A stretch of DNA of 43,239 bases from Tieghemiomyces parasiticus (GCA_027575765.1 JANBPT010000338.1:1-43239), one strand, 5' to 3'; shown: positions 31,662 through 43,239, numbered from the stretch's first letter. Translations and numbers: made by a program. Notes: generated by a model from the sequence alone, not told the origin.

Positions 31662-33928
31662 ATGCCCAACTTCCCCAAGGCTGACGATTTTGAGTCGGAC
31701 CCCCGAGTCGACCTGCTACCAGAGACTGACAAATGGGTCTTCACCGATGAGCAAGACGGGCTTGAGTACGAGTACGACCCCGACCGGGCGGCCTGGTTCC
31801 CTATGGTAAGCATAAGTTACGGAGGCGGACCATAAGCGTCACGAAACCAGTGGCAGGTTGACCTGTTTATCTTTGGGCAATGCTGATATTGCGTATCACC
31901 TTTCTACCGGCCTATTACTGTACCAGTGGAATGAGGCCCTAGTTGAGTCACAACAGTCCGCTTACGGCACGGCCATACCGAGCCACGAAATTACCGAGTC
32001 CGCTAGTGACAAGCGGAAACGTCTGCTCGAGACCCAGTCGACTAAGGTATGTCCAGAGAGCGCAGCGTCGGTTTCAAGTCAACCTCGCAACCGAATTTAT
32101 TGCGAGTGGCTTATTGCCGCCTTATGCTTGCGGTCATCGCATTGCTAGGGACAGGCAGCGTGCCATAGTTAATGCGTCCACTCTTTCCCGCATACCCACT
32201 ACGGCCACTCTAGACAGCTAAGCGGAAAATAAACAGCCCGGACGAAACTCAGAAACCGCCGGTCAAGAGCGTGTACATTCAAGGCCTCCCAACGGACGTG
32301 ACCGTCGATGAGCTTAAGGCGACTTTCAGTCGATTCGGACTCATTATGGAAGACTTCGAGACAAGTAAGTTGCGACTCGCGAATACGGGTTGGTATTTTA
32401 GAAGACACAGGCCTAACTTGGACTGTGGCACCTTCCATGGCACATGAAGCGCCTCTTCCCAGCCGGATGTACTGACAGATACGGATTACACGACACCTGG
32501 TGCGCTACCGTCAACCTCAGAACGCCCCAAGATCAAGCTTTACACCAATGAGGACGGTACGCCCAAGGGCGACGCTCTGATTACGTATTTCAAGCCGGAA
32601 TCCGTGCCCCTGGCCATCAACCTGATGGACGATGCCCCGCTGCGGCCGGGAGGCGGTGATATTCTGCGGGTCAGCGAGGTAAGTGCGGTCACAATTCCCG
32701 ACTGCGAAACACGCAAATGCGGGGCGATTTGTGATTCGCACTTGGGTCGCACATACGTTATAACCTTACCTACGACGACGTCATGATACGCCTTTCTCGC
32801 CTCTTCAGGCCGAGTTCAAAGCCAAGGAATCGGCCTCTGCCGACGGGGGAAATTCGGAGGCCCGGGCCAAAGTGGACGCCCGCAAGAAAAAGATGCGGCT
32901 CCAGCAGATGGAAAAGTAAGTGGCCCTCTGCTCAGCCTTACCCGGTCGGCACAAGGCTTGCGCGTCCAGGGTACTTGAGCCTTAACGTATATCCCGCCCA
33001 TGCTACCACCGTCCTCCTCCCTGTCCACGTCCCACCACCCCTACTTTTGCCATCCAGAAAATTGACCTGGTTCGAGAGCGAGGAGCCAACCGTCAGCGAG
33101 AAACACCGTAAGACTGTGATTCTGAAGCACATGTTCGATCCGGCGGAGTTTGATGTAAGTCGCGCGGTGAGGCCTGGCGGATCTTTGAACAGCTGGAAAT
33201 GATGCACCTACCTCCTGTCCCTCTCCCCTAACGTCACGATACCTGTTTACTACTCTCCTTGATAATAACGATGGTTCCAGGAGGACCCGACTTTACTGCT
33301 GGATCTCAAGGAGGACATCCGGCATGAGTGCGAAAAGCTTGGCGAAGTAACCGTGGTCAAGCTATTTGATGTAAGTCATTGGGGCAACGCTAGTGAGGCC
33401 AATGGCGGACTGTCACGGCTGGTCTCGTATATGAAAGATATACTGGACCTCCGGCGACCTGTCGGCACAGTACTTCATCTCTTCGCTTGAATCTGTATGC
33501 TAGAACTTACCCCGAATTGATTACCTGCAACCCCCTCTCTCCACCCCGGGCTTGGACCAACCAGAAATCCTCAGATGGCGTCGTATCGGTTAAGTACATT
33601 GACAAGGCCAGTGCGGCCGCCTGTGTGGAGGTAAGGAAGTGGTCAAGCCACATTTCACGGTCTTCAGTTGGAGTCAGCCACTTGGATGCATCACTCACTA
33701 CCTCTATAGACTTGGCTAACCATGGCTGGCATTACATCACTCCGTGCTACCTGGCCTCTACCACCCCAGCTCATGAACGGCCGATGGTTTGGCGGACGCC
33801 AAGTGGAGGCCACCATCTTTGACGGCAAGGGCAAGTACGAGCAGTCCAACGTCAAGGAAAGCGATGAGCAGACGGCGGAACGCCTGGAGAAGTTCGCCGC
33901 CTGGCTCGAAGAGGACGCAGATGCCTGA
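31662..33928 (+). CDS. Tat-SF1/Cus2-like U2 snRNP-associated splicing factor
   Basis: Nine exons: 31662-31805, 31927-32046, 32223-32364, 32479-32678, 32809-32915, 33058-33154, 33281-33370, 33565-33630, 33770-33928, totalling 374 residues; all junctions keep frame. The N-terminus has a small Trp/acidic segment (WVFTDEQDGLEYEYDP), the first RRM runs from SVYIQGLPTDVTVDELKATF to LRPGGGDILRVSE (about residues 100-218), a Lys-rich helix and WFESEEP follow, and the second, UHM-type RRM carries EDIRHECEKLGEVTVVKLF and ends NGRWFGGRQVEATIFDG, where RWF (residues 327-329) is the UHM R-x-F signature that binds SF3B1. Family role: remodelling of the U2 snRNP before branch-site selection. It is closer to Cus2 in size than to the 755-residue human protein, lacking its long acidic C-terminal tail. 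The exon 4 start is set by phase. Confidence 0.92.
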
Positions 33929-36244
33929 TTCTAACCCACCAGAGAAGCTTGGTTTCACCGCTCAGCAGTTTTTGGCAAGGATCACACTTTAAGGTATTAA
34001 AATATGTTGCGGATGACACTTAAGAAACGTGGGGTGGCACATACCTCATCAGTAAACAGCTAGCTGATTTGTCATGGAGGGTGCCGTCCCGATACGTCTC
34101 GACAACTTGCTCATAATACCCTTCCACCTCCTTTATTGATAACACCGAGTACAGATCCTGTACACTAAACCCAAGATGGCCAGCACCTCGTCCAAAAATG
34201 CGAACCTATCAGAAAATTCCATTCGTGGCCCTGGTGCCGACTGGTAGCTCCCATTGATGACCCTTGCTATGCCGACCGGCTTTACCCAGCTGCCCAATGT
34301 ACGGTGGCGAGACCTCATAGTCGGTTTGAATGTGGTTTACCCCGCTACGGGCGTCGGTTCGTTCGGCACCGTCAGGCTGAAAAACACCGAGCTGAAGGTA
34401 GAGAAGCAGACGTTGACAGGGCGCTTCACATATCGACTGATTGAGCGGCAAAAGAAGGGGGATACTTCGGCCGATTGATTGAAAGGATGGCATCCCCCTG
34501 ACTCAGTACTGGCACACATTGGGCTGCTGACCGTTATCCTCACGCTTAGCATCGCATGGGGTGGTCGGTCCGACGCTGAAGTACCCACATGGGACTTGGT
34601 GGCCCTCACAGTCGGTTGATTTCGAAATTGCTAGGATGGACCGCTCAGTTTACCGTAGAAACATTGCTATAGGGCGAATTCCCCATACCAGCGCACTTTT
34701 GGCCCCTGGTTGCCAGGGTGTTTGGAATGGCGCCTGGGGGGCATGAGCCCTTCAGCTCCGCTTCCCCACCAGACCCTGACCTACTTTGTCGGTAGAGGTG
34801 ACGGGCATTCAGGCATAATCCTTATACCCAAGCTTGTCACTTCGTTTCTACTCAGCAAGGGGTAATGGTCTGTAGTCGACACTAGCTCTGCTGGGTTGCT
34901 AAGGCCCACTGCAATCGGTAGCTGCTTCCATGATGCATCAGCTACCTGGATGACAGCCCGAAGCGGACGGGTAGCGCAGAGCATGTCAGCATGGTAGATG
35001 GCCCCCAAGTATTGAACCGACCCGTACCTAGGGTCGATGCTAGCGGTTGGACTTGGTATAATTAATTGGGGGTCAACCTGACCAACTCTGGGCGGCCCGG
35101 AAACAATAGAGTCCGTCTGACCAACCTTGATACCCCCACACCGTGCTGGTTCAGCTTCCAGCCATAACCACTGAGCTGAGTAGAAATGTTCTCCCTACAG
35201 AAATGTGCTCTGGTTTAAAGCCGTCGCCGGTTTTGTGTGACATGCCCCTATATACAAACACCACTGTTCATGGTTTGTCCACAGCGCACCAGGCCGCCGC
35301 TGGTCGATTTGAACGACACTCCGCTATCCCCTGCAGGCGCCACCTCGTCACTCCCCTTGATCAACTATCGACCGCATTGGTCACCGTTCTTTCCTTCGTT
35401 TTTAAGTCCCCTGGACAACTCACCAACCCCACTCGGCTGCTACCCACTGACCAGGGGGTGCCTCCCCGCGAGGGGCATTTCTGACTAAGATCCACTATCA
35501 TAAATCTGATCCCCGTGTAGGACTGCAGTGGTTGTCGCACGGGAGGAAAAGTAGGCATGCCACTACTGTCCATAACCCCCATTGTGCAATAAGTGCCTCC
35601 TGCTTTTCGCAAGACACCCCCTTTCAACTGAACCGTGAGTGATCCGGTAAACATGCCAGCCCCTTCTGTTCTGCAATGGCCCCTCCTGACGTTAGCTTTA
35701 GAACAGATCCTGAGAACCCGTCCTTCGCCCGGCTTCACCCTCCCCCGCCTCCGATCGTTGCCGCGCTGATCTCACCAGTGCCAGCAGTTTGTGAACCTGC
35801 ACCAAAACATACCCGTGCCATTCCCTCAGGAGGCTGTTTATCAATCCTGTTCGATAGCGTTTATCTGCCACTATCGCCTAGTATAAGAAGTTACGGATTA
35901 AATTGCGTAGCCCAGGTACCTACTTGTCCGTATATAGTATCCATCGATCGCTGTTACTGCCAAATCTCCAACTCTGCGACTTACAAGTCTATCTTTAGTA
36001 CCCGTCTCGATTGCTACATCTGCGGGAAGCGGCCCGTGCTCGTCTGTTGATTGTTTATATCTTATATTGCACAACCCACCTTTTGTTGCTCTACATGTGG
36101 CCACGTACCCTCGGGTTCATGAGCCATTCCATTGCTCACTTACAGTGTAATACTTTTAACCGGCTTACAAACCAATCCGCCCCCAATTAGTATCGGGATC
36201 ATATATCGGATACTTACCCTTTTGGATTATATACCTATTACATC
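33929..36244. other. Long spacer, Tat-SF1-like to receptor-like gene
   Basis: About 2.3 kb, less GC-rich than the coding parts. Small frames exist; the best-looking is 34254-34478 (+, 74 codons, MMTLAMPTGFTQLPNVRWRD...), balanced in composition but unrecognised and without support. ATTAAA near 33997 could serve as the Tat-SF1-like poly(A) signal. No repeat, RNA gene or mobile element recognised. Confidence 0.55.
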
Positions 36245-38756
36245 ATGCTGCCCTTTCTACTTATCCACTTTGGGCTTCTTTGGGTTGTCACGATCCTCAG
36301 GACGCCTGCTATATCAGCCTACTTCTATTTCAACGATGATCGGTCGACGCTAAATCCCTCCCATGATCCGTACCTGGTCACCCAGAACCCTTTTACCATT
36401 ACGGGGCGACCGCTTCTGGCAACATTCGTTATGAGCGACCGAAGCTGTCAAATAACCCCTGCGTCTGAACTTATTGCCCAAGCCAATAGTTCTGCCCTAG
36501 CCACCGTTTTCTCGCCTGACGATAAAACGATCCTACTCTTCGCGACAATATCCGAGCATTGTTCATCCTACGCAGCAGTCATAGATATTATTGTTAATGA
36601 GTGGGAGCCCACGGCGGTTGCTTTCGGCTTCCCGCCGATCAAGGCCGTCATGTTTCACGCCCACTATCCTAAATTTAACCCACAAGCCTACGGTGGTCCG
36701 TTTGACCAGACCGCCAATAGCCACCACCTTTCCAAGTCCCCTTACCTCTACGCGCTCTACCCACACGGGGCAGCCGAGGATGCCATCGGGGCCCTAGCCC
36801 ACATCCAAGCGGACGGCCATATTCCACGGGCCACCGTAACCATCGTCCAGGAGTCCGGTCCATGGAATCCCATTGTCACATCCAAGGCCTTTACCGCCCT
36901 CTACTACCTCTTCAGCGTCTCATCTCTCGTCGCCGCTACGTTTACAATCGCTCTCGTAAGCTACAATGCGTGGTGCCAAGGTTGGCAGTGGGACTATCGC
37001 GTGGCGCTGGTCCTGATCGGTACGGGGTACTCCGCCATCCGAATTGCCATACCCAATATCTGCGACCTCACCGTCGTCCAGGATGTGTTCCTGCAGATTT
37101 CGTTTATCCTCGGCAACTTTGCCTATGTGATCTTCGCCACCATTTGGTAAGTCAGCGGGTGAAGTAGGTTGATCGTCTCGCGTCGCGAATAGTACAGTGG
37201 AAAAATATTGAAGGGTTGCACTATTTAAGCCGCAGTAGTCCGATCATCAGGGAAACCTCTAGGCTAACCTTGAAACCGTACCCATTCCCATCTCACCTCG
37301 CCGAAATTATCACAGGGTCCAGATTAGCAACGAAATCTGTTCCCTACGGTCCCATCGCTATTTTCTTTACTTTCTTTGGTTTACACTGTGCAACTTCATA
37401 ATCATGGTACTTTGCGCCTTCTTTACCAAGCTTATGTTTACCGAGCGTGTGGCCTCTTCCTTCATCCATACCTTACTGGGTTTAGTCAACACCCCACTCA
37501 TTCTGATTGCCAATGTCTGGCTACTGGCCCTCACCGTTGTGGTCTGGCGCAACCTACGGTTTGTACGGATCCCACCGCAATTCCGTCGCGACTACCGCCT
37601 GGTGACCGTTCTCACGGCCGTGGTTACCGTAGCCTTCACCACCACCAGCCTTACAGGGAAGCACCTCGGCCAACCATTCATCACCATCTCCTCTTTTATC
37701 GCCAGTGTGGTTATCACCGTGCTGGCCGACACCCTCTTGATCATCACCATCTTCGTGGCGGTGGGTGGTATCCGGTTCCTGCAGACAAGTTACCTCAAGA
37801 CCCTCGGTCTCACCTGGGACCTGAACGTCGTGCATCGGCTCTCGGTAGCGTCGTTCCCGGAATCTCCTCGCCACAGTACTACGACCACGGTCGACTCACA
37901 AGCAGAAGAAAAGATCCATCCATTCACTGCCGAGGTCGTCCGCCCCGGCCCGCGTATCAATCGGCCGCTAACCTCGGTGACGCTGGCCACGGTGGCCCAC
38001 TCCACGCTCTCACGGGCGACATCTAGTCGGTCCAAGACCGAGACAGTCGCAGGCGATCTCCTGGGTCACTGTGGGAATGCCCGTAGCGAGGAGTATCCCC
38101 TTCACAGCGAGACCGCCACGACACGGTTTTATGGACCCCACCCCACTGCGCCGAGGCCTGACTCTTGTATCGAAGTTACTGAAGATGACAAAGTGGCCCA
38201 GCCTACCTTATCCGAACCGACCCAGTCTCGGGTGACAATTGACGGTATTCCTGAGCAGCTGGCCACCATGCTCGATACCACGGGACCGTCGCAATTGCTG
38301 TCTAGTTCCTACGGCGAGCCCAACATGTTTGCCTCGTCCAAAACTGGGCCCCTGGGACTGCGGCCACCTCAACCGGCGCTCCAGCTACGTCCGCTTAACA
38401 GCCTCGGGGTCAACAGTAAGCGTCGGCCCACCCCGGTCATTAACCCCTCCTTCGTGCCGTCTTTCCCATCCGAGCTCGTACCCAATGTCAAGTCCTCGTC
38501 TCCGGCGAAATCCACTGTCGCCAATGCCACCTCGGCTCCGTATAGCCCGACTTTCTCCACCGCAGCCACCAAAGTTTTGGCCCCTGAAACTGGGTCGCCC
38601 AGCCTTGTGGCATCATCCTCTATAGGCGTCCTACGAGGATCCGAATTGGCCGGAGGACGACATAGTCTCAAGAAGGTACTCCAGCGCGGCAGCAAGTATC
38701 TGAGTCTGAACGAAAGGACCTTCCGTAAGCCGTCTGGCAAGAGTAACGGGTCCTAG
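36245..38756 (+). CDS. Seven-transmembrane receptor-like protein with large ectodomain
   Basis: Two exons, 36245-37146 and 37316-38756 (stop TAG), 780 residues; the intron is phase 2 with GTAAGT donor and CACAG acceptor, rebuilding ATIWVQISNE across TM3. A signal-peptide-like start (LPFLLIHFGLLWVVTIL) precedes a ~190-residue ectodomain with cysteines at about 68 and 106 and one NSS sequon at 81, weakly reminiscent of protease-associated (PA) ectodomains. Seven hydrophobic helices follow at about 215-241, 252-271, 281-305, 316-340, 348-378, 396-412 and 422-453, then a 325-residue Ser/Thr/Pro-rich cytoplasmic tail ending in a basic stretch. The layout (secreted-type N-terminus, seven helices, long phosphorylatable tail) is that of a GPCR-like receptor, but I recognise no named family and see no DRY or NPxxY motif. 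Ligand and coupling unknown. Confidence 0.82.
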
Positions 38757-39715
38757 ATCTTCAATAGCGTGGCGGATAGGCTTCACTGTCTAATAAATCG
38801 TGCATAATTTTATAAATACGGTATAAATATGTGTGCCAATTTTAGAAGGCCGTCTTTACACGTAGACACGAAGAAAACCCCACTGAGTACGTAACTGCTT
38901 TGGGCGCATTCCTTCGGTTAGTCGATCTCACAACGTTCTAGACAACGAAGCAGATCGCCGGTGAGGATGTGAGGTACCCAATAGTTGGTATAGTTGCACA
39001 CCGCACGGTAGCTACGCAGGATAGGGGAATACGACAGTAAGCGAAAGCGTCGTCGGTTTGGGCTGACTAATTGTCGGTTAATCGATAGGCCTTCCTTCTA
39101 TTAGAACTCGGACCATGCCCATGCCTAGTTTCGCAACGTTGGGTGGTGGCTTGCCAAATTATCCGCTCGCTTTCGGGGTATCTATAGCACGCCGAAGGGT
39201 AGACTGGCCACTTGCTGGGATTCGTGGAGCAAAGGATAGTAGACTCAAATTACGTCACGATTTCAATACGGGCATCCTTGGCCCTGTCACCAAGAGACGA
39301 TGAAGTTGCAATGAGGACCCAAACACCACACGAGTCAAGTGAAAGGGCTGGAATTTTGGGCCTTATTATGGTAAGCAAGTAAAGAAAAAAAAAGACCAGC
39401 CATTCCAGGAGGAATGGTACGATGGTGGAGCCTAAGTATACCAGGCCAGTGTCCAGATCTAGCACCTTTCGATTATATTTACGGGACCAGGGTGTAAGGC
39501 GAGGGCGAGAAATTCCACGCGAAAAGTGTCCAGCACAAAACTAATAGGCTCACACACGCTAAGCATAGTGATTTTGGCATATAGGTTTTTAAAGTACAGA
39601 AGGAAGCCAGGGTCAGTTACTGGAAGGAAAAATCCGTCAGAATTGGAATCATTTGACCATAGGGGTAATTTGACCAACCCCTATCAACGTAGTGCACAAT
39701 CTTGTCCACTTGGGC
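38757..39715. other. Convergent intergenic region, receptor-like to CDC7
   Basis: About 960 bases between converging stops. An AATAAA lies at 38792-38797, and an A-rich run (AAAGAAAAAAAAAG) near 39381-39394. No gene seen; the small frames are scrambled. Confidence 0.6.
38792..38797 (+). promoter_or_regulatory. Putative polyadenylation signal of the receptor-like gene
   Basis: AATAAA 36 bases after the stop of the seven-helix gene, followed by AT-rich sequence. Confidence 0.5.
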
Positions 39716-41907
39716 TTAGGGACACAGGAACGGATGTTGCAGAGCCTCGCTGGCGGTGATACGTTCGTTAGGATCCAGCTCGAAGCACCGGCGGAGGAGG
39801 TCGTAGAGCTCGGGAGGGACATGGGCGGCGTTCGCCGGGTTATACACCTTGACCACCCGCTCGAAAGGTACGGCGTTCTCGCGCACGGAGGGCACATTGG
39901 TAAAGAAAGACCGATCTGGAATAGGATAAGGATCCAAAGAATCAGTAAATAAAAGGGTGTGGGGGGGGGTAAATGGAATAGTTCCGTTAGCCGCTTGATT
40001 GATGGGCGTGGTCAGCGCTGAAGCAGCAGGACAGTCATCTCTAGGGGAAGCTCACCCGTGCTGAAGACTTACCGTGCAGGGCTGCCACACGGCAAATCTC
40101 GTTCTTGCCGAATAGGACTCCCATCTCAAGGAGGGCCTCCTGGTCATCGGTAGAGTTAAAAAACGGGAACCGATGGGTGAGGATACTAAGCAGGATGACG
40201 CCAACGGACCAAATATCGATGGCGGAGGTCTGGTGGGGCACTTTGAATAGGACCTCCGGGGCGCGGAAGCCGCGAGTGCCAGCACGATTGGCCTTGACAG
40301 ACGGACGGAGGTCCCGGCGGAGGACTCCCGGCCGATTTTTGTAATCTACCAAGGTGGGGGTTTGCACAATCACTGGGGCGGCGGCGGGGGCCGACGTCGG
40401 CGTGGCGGCGACCACCGCAGCAGCCCGGCTTCGCTGGTGCAGTGGCGTGGTCAGTAGCGCGACATCGTAGCCTGCCGAGACGCTTGGGTCGTCACGAGTC
40501 GTGGATTGCGGCGTCTTGTGCGGCTGGTAGTATTTGCGGGCGGATTCTTTGAGACGCTGGCGGTAATGCTCGGTAGTGTCAGTCCCGTCAGCCCCCTTGA
40601 CAGGGGTGGCGGCAATGGTGGCGCTACTGCCCGTCCGTCGGGTGGGCTGCGGGGTCACCAACGGCCGGTTGCCCGCCGTACTATTTGCGTTACGTTGCGG
40701 GGTCCGGGGCTCCGTGCTGGTGGCCAAATGACCACCTTCCTCCTCCTCCGCATACTGGGCCAGACCAAAGTCAACCAAGACCCCATGCCTCTTGTGGACG
40801 TTGAACAAGAAGTTGCTCGGCTTAACGTCCCGGTGGATGATACCAAACCGATGGGTGTGCTCTAAGGCGCTGAAAAGGCACCCTAAGTACCGGCGGATCA
40901 GATCGGCGTTCATCTTTTGGTAGTAGTCGCGGAAGTCGTGGTGCTTAAAATAAGGTAACACCACTAGCACCTGATCTTCATGGCGTAAGGCGGTGACGAG
41001 TGGGCCGATGTGCGGGTGGCCACTATTCAGTAGTATGGTGGGGTTCGTTGTGTCAGGGGGGTGGATTGATGTGATATTGAGTACCGTCTCAGAAGGGAAC
41101 ACTGGCCAAGTTTAAGGATAGTGAAATGGGTCTTTTAAGCCGTACCAAACCTACCTTAAGTCCTTCAGAATGCGGATCTCATTGGCGATACGCGCGGGGC
41201 TACTCGTCACGTAGATTTTTTTGAGAGCGACCAACTTGGGGGTTGGACAGGCGTCCCGGCCGGTGCCCTGACTGTCGTCGGACGTGCGGGACCGTTTCCG
41301 TAACCGCATATCGGTAGCCGACTCGTCGTCCGACGGGACCATGTCCCAGTAGGAGTTATCGTATTGGTCGTAGAGTAGGTCGACGGCCTTGTACACGCAG
41401 CTGAAGGTGCCTGGAGGTGAAGAACGGCACGACGGTAATCCAGTAAAGTTAGTCAGCGCTTGTGCACGTCCTTAAGCCCGGGCAAGGGCAAAGCCCCCGG
41501 TTTACCTTGCCCCATCCTGTTCTCGGCCCAGGGGGAGGAGGTGGTGGGTAAAGCAACCTACCTTCACCAATCTTGCTGAGTAACCGGTACTGCTGGGTGA
41601 TATCTGGGAAGGCCGCGCTGAGCTCCTGCATCTCCTGTTGGACTTCGGCGGATACATCCGTACCTTCCGTCTCTGTCCCATTGTCACCATCGTCGTCGCT
41701 GTCCTCACTCTGGGTACCAACCGGCGAGGACTGGGAGGGGGGCAGAGATCGTTTGGCCGGTAGGAGGTGGGCCGAACGGCTATGGCCGTGGGAAATTCCT
41801 ACTGCATTGCCCTCGTAGGCGTAGCGACCAGACCGGCTGCCGCCCACGGGCTCGGAGCACTGCGGGCTCGGCTCGGCAGTAGGGTGGTCGGCGTGTAGTG
41901 GGTTCAT
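39716..41907 (-). CDS. CDC7: Cdc7-type serine/threonine kinase (DDK catalytic subunit)
   Basis: Four exons on the minus strand: 41907-41562, 41410-41155, 41022-40073, 39915-39716 (stop TAA), 583 residues. An acidic, low-complexity N-terminal tail leads to the kinase: glycine loop KIGEGTFSCVYKA (about 112-124), beta-3 lysine in VALKKIYV (about 179), LVVLPYFKHHDFRDYY, HRDVKPSN (264-271, catalytic Asp about 266), DFGLA (285-289), RGFRAPEVLFKVP, DIWSVGVILLSIL, and the C-lobe end ELDPNERITASEALQHPF. Two family-typical inserts are present: about 45 residues after the glycine loop and about 150 residues between DFG and APE (Thr/Pro/Ala/Arg rich). Cdc7 with Dbf4 phosphorylates Mcm2-7 to fire replication origins. 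The frame is open upstream to an ATG at 42147; the ATG at 41907 is preferred because upstream residues look like leader. Confidence 0.94.
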
Positions 41908-43239
41908 GCGGGATGAGCGTGTGTATAAGTGGTATGTGAGATGGTCGCGTGGGCCAACTAGACGGACGAATGCGCTGCAGAACAATGCAACATTCGCGCT
42001 GACGAATGTGGGAGTACGCTGACTGGGCAGCAGTGCTGTGATTGGAAAGTGGGGGCTCAAGTGGAGACGGGTGGCCCAAGGCGACGGCGGACTGGTAGGT
42101 AGATGCACAGGGTGCGGTCTGGTGTGTAGGGAGGGCAAGTTGCGCAAGGTGGAAGTGGTAACGGGAAGGACGTGTAAGCCGGGAAGGGGAGGCTAGGTTG
42201 GACTTGTTGAGAGTAGGTCAGCGGGACCGGTGGCTGTAAGGCATGGTGGGGCACCCTGTCGTTAGCTACGTGGACGCCAGAGGGTCGAGCGGCCCTTTAA
42301 AAATAGAGGCGTCGATCTTCCAAGAAGTACACTCCCTGAGGAGCAGGCCCTTGCTACAATATTCGCTGTTAGTCCCTTCCACTACGCCAACACACAGCAC
42401 TATGCTAACTGATGGGCCCAGGTGTAACCTTGCAGCCCCAGGAAAGGAACAGCCGGGTAATTACCGTGTACAAGGAGGTGCGGCCCTGCACTGCAACTTT
42501 TGGAAGGCAGGGAGGATGGCATGGCCCCCCGCCCCCTAAAGCTAGGAATAAAGGACAGCGAACGGTGAGACACATGGGATGGCCCGTGATGATCGAATGG
42601 CCAGTCACTCGCCGTCCTGACCAGTTCCCACTGCCATAACTATAGATAGGGGCCTAGTCGAGGCGCCTTCCAGTTATGCAAGTGTGGGAGGTGGCACTCT
42701 AGGGGCTGGCATGATGTACCCGCTGATAATGGCATGCTCAGCGCTTCAGCAGAGACCGGTCGAACCCCGCGGCCACTATTATGAAAGGCCCTGGCTCGAA
42801 TGCGGTCTTAACATTTGCCAATACGTCCTTTCCGGGTAAGGCCAATCGTTACAGGTATAGATGATTTCCCGTTGGCCCAAGACTCACACTTTGGTAGGAG
42901 GGCTGTGGCTACGAGAATCGGACAGGCTTGTTCGGAGTGGACTTGTCGCCGAGGGTCGGAGTACAGACCATTCAGCCTGTGGAGTACTAGCCGGCCTGAC
43001 AGAAGTTGTCACGTGACTATGATGAGGCCCCTATAGCGTCCTTTTTCCTAGCTTTGTGAGCCATCAAGCAAGCACAGGCCTCCCAGGACTATAGCCTGCA
43101 AGGCCTACGCCGCCACTACCTGCTTACCGTTTTACTGGCGGGCTGACTCGAGACCACCACCGCCCAGATCTTCCTACTCGCCTGCCTATCAGTCTAGCTC
43201 CGGCAGATTCGATCCTGCCCTCGTAGAAACGATCCCGAG
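41908..43239. other. Right-hand spacer to window edge
   Basis: The left part (41908-42250) should be the CDC7 promoter and leader, purine-rich on the + strand. Beyond it I recognise no gene. A + strand frame is open from about 43052 to the edge (188 bases) and a minus-strand frame from the edge to about 43120 is also open with a GTAAGC donor-like site near 43123; both are too short to call. Confidence 0.5.

Noticed and set aside
41908..42147. 80-residue N-terminal extension of CDC7
   Set aside because: Pro/Leu/His/Ser-rich composition typical of untranslated leader; the ATG at 41907 opens the acidic tail expected for the kinase.
42762..42790. GGTCGAACCCC, resembling a T loop
   Set aside because: The closing base pair of the T stem fails on both strands and no cloverleaf can be drawn.

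Overview
The window is nuclear DNA of an intron-rich fungus. Fourteen protein genes can be supported; all recognised products are eukaryotic and several pairings are typical of fungi (an FKBP with a nucleoplasmin-like N-domain as in Fpr3/Fpr4, a JEN/SHS-type carboxylate permease, Bre1, Ski2, Trs23, Cus2/Tat-SF1). Introns are GT-AG, mostly 60-420 bases, with GTAAGT/GTATGT-like donors. Gene density is moderate with long spacers. I infer an early-diverging (zygomycete-grade) fungus from the intron density and the lineage-specific-looking receptor; the sequence alone does not prove which phylum. No mobile element, CRISPR array, rRNA or convincing tRNA was seen.

Layout, left to right: 3' end of a mitochondrial pyruvate dehydrogenase kinase (+); BRE1 histone H2B ubiquitin ligase, eight exons (+); a carboxylate permease (-) convergent with BRE1; a 2.6-kb gene-poor stretch; complex I subunit NDUFS8 (-), divergent from an FKBP-type nucleolar isomerase (+); an uncharacterised 505-residue protein (-), divergent across a 2.6-kb GC-rich gap from NAP1 (+); SKI2 helicase (-), divergent from the TRAPP subunit TRS23 (+); a DNAJC9-like J-protein (-); SRP72 (-), divergent from a Tat-SF1/Cus2-like splicing factor with nine exons (+); a seven-transmembrane receptor-like protein (+); and CDC7 kinase (-). 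The right-hand 1.3 kb has no recognisable gene.

The recognised genes are housekeeping functions and do not form a pathway or cluster. Loose themes are chromatin (BRE1, FKBP, NAP1, DNAJC9, CDC7), RNA (SKI2, Tat-SF1, SRP72) and mitochondrial or carbon metabolism (PDK, NDUFS8, carboxylate permease). Closely spaced divergent pairs (SKI2/TRS23, 395 bp; SRP72/Tat-SF1, 349 bp) probably share promoters.

The least ordinary content is the 780-residue seven-helix protein with a large secreted-type ectodomain and a long Ser/Thr-rich tail, the uncharacterised protein at 15017-16534, the tandem helical repeats inside the FKBP linker, and the GC-rich spacer at 16.5-19.2 kb that carries a 22-bp minisatellite and perfect hairpins. 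Exon boundaries were worked out by hand from reading frame, splice sites and family knowledge.
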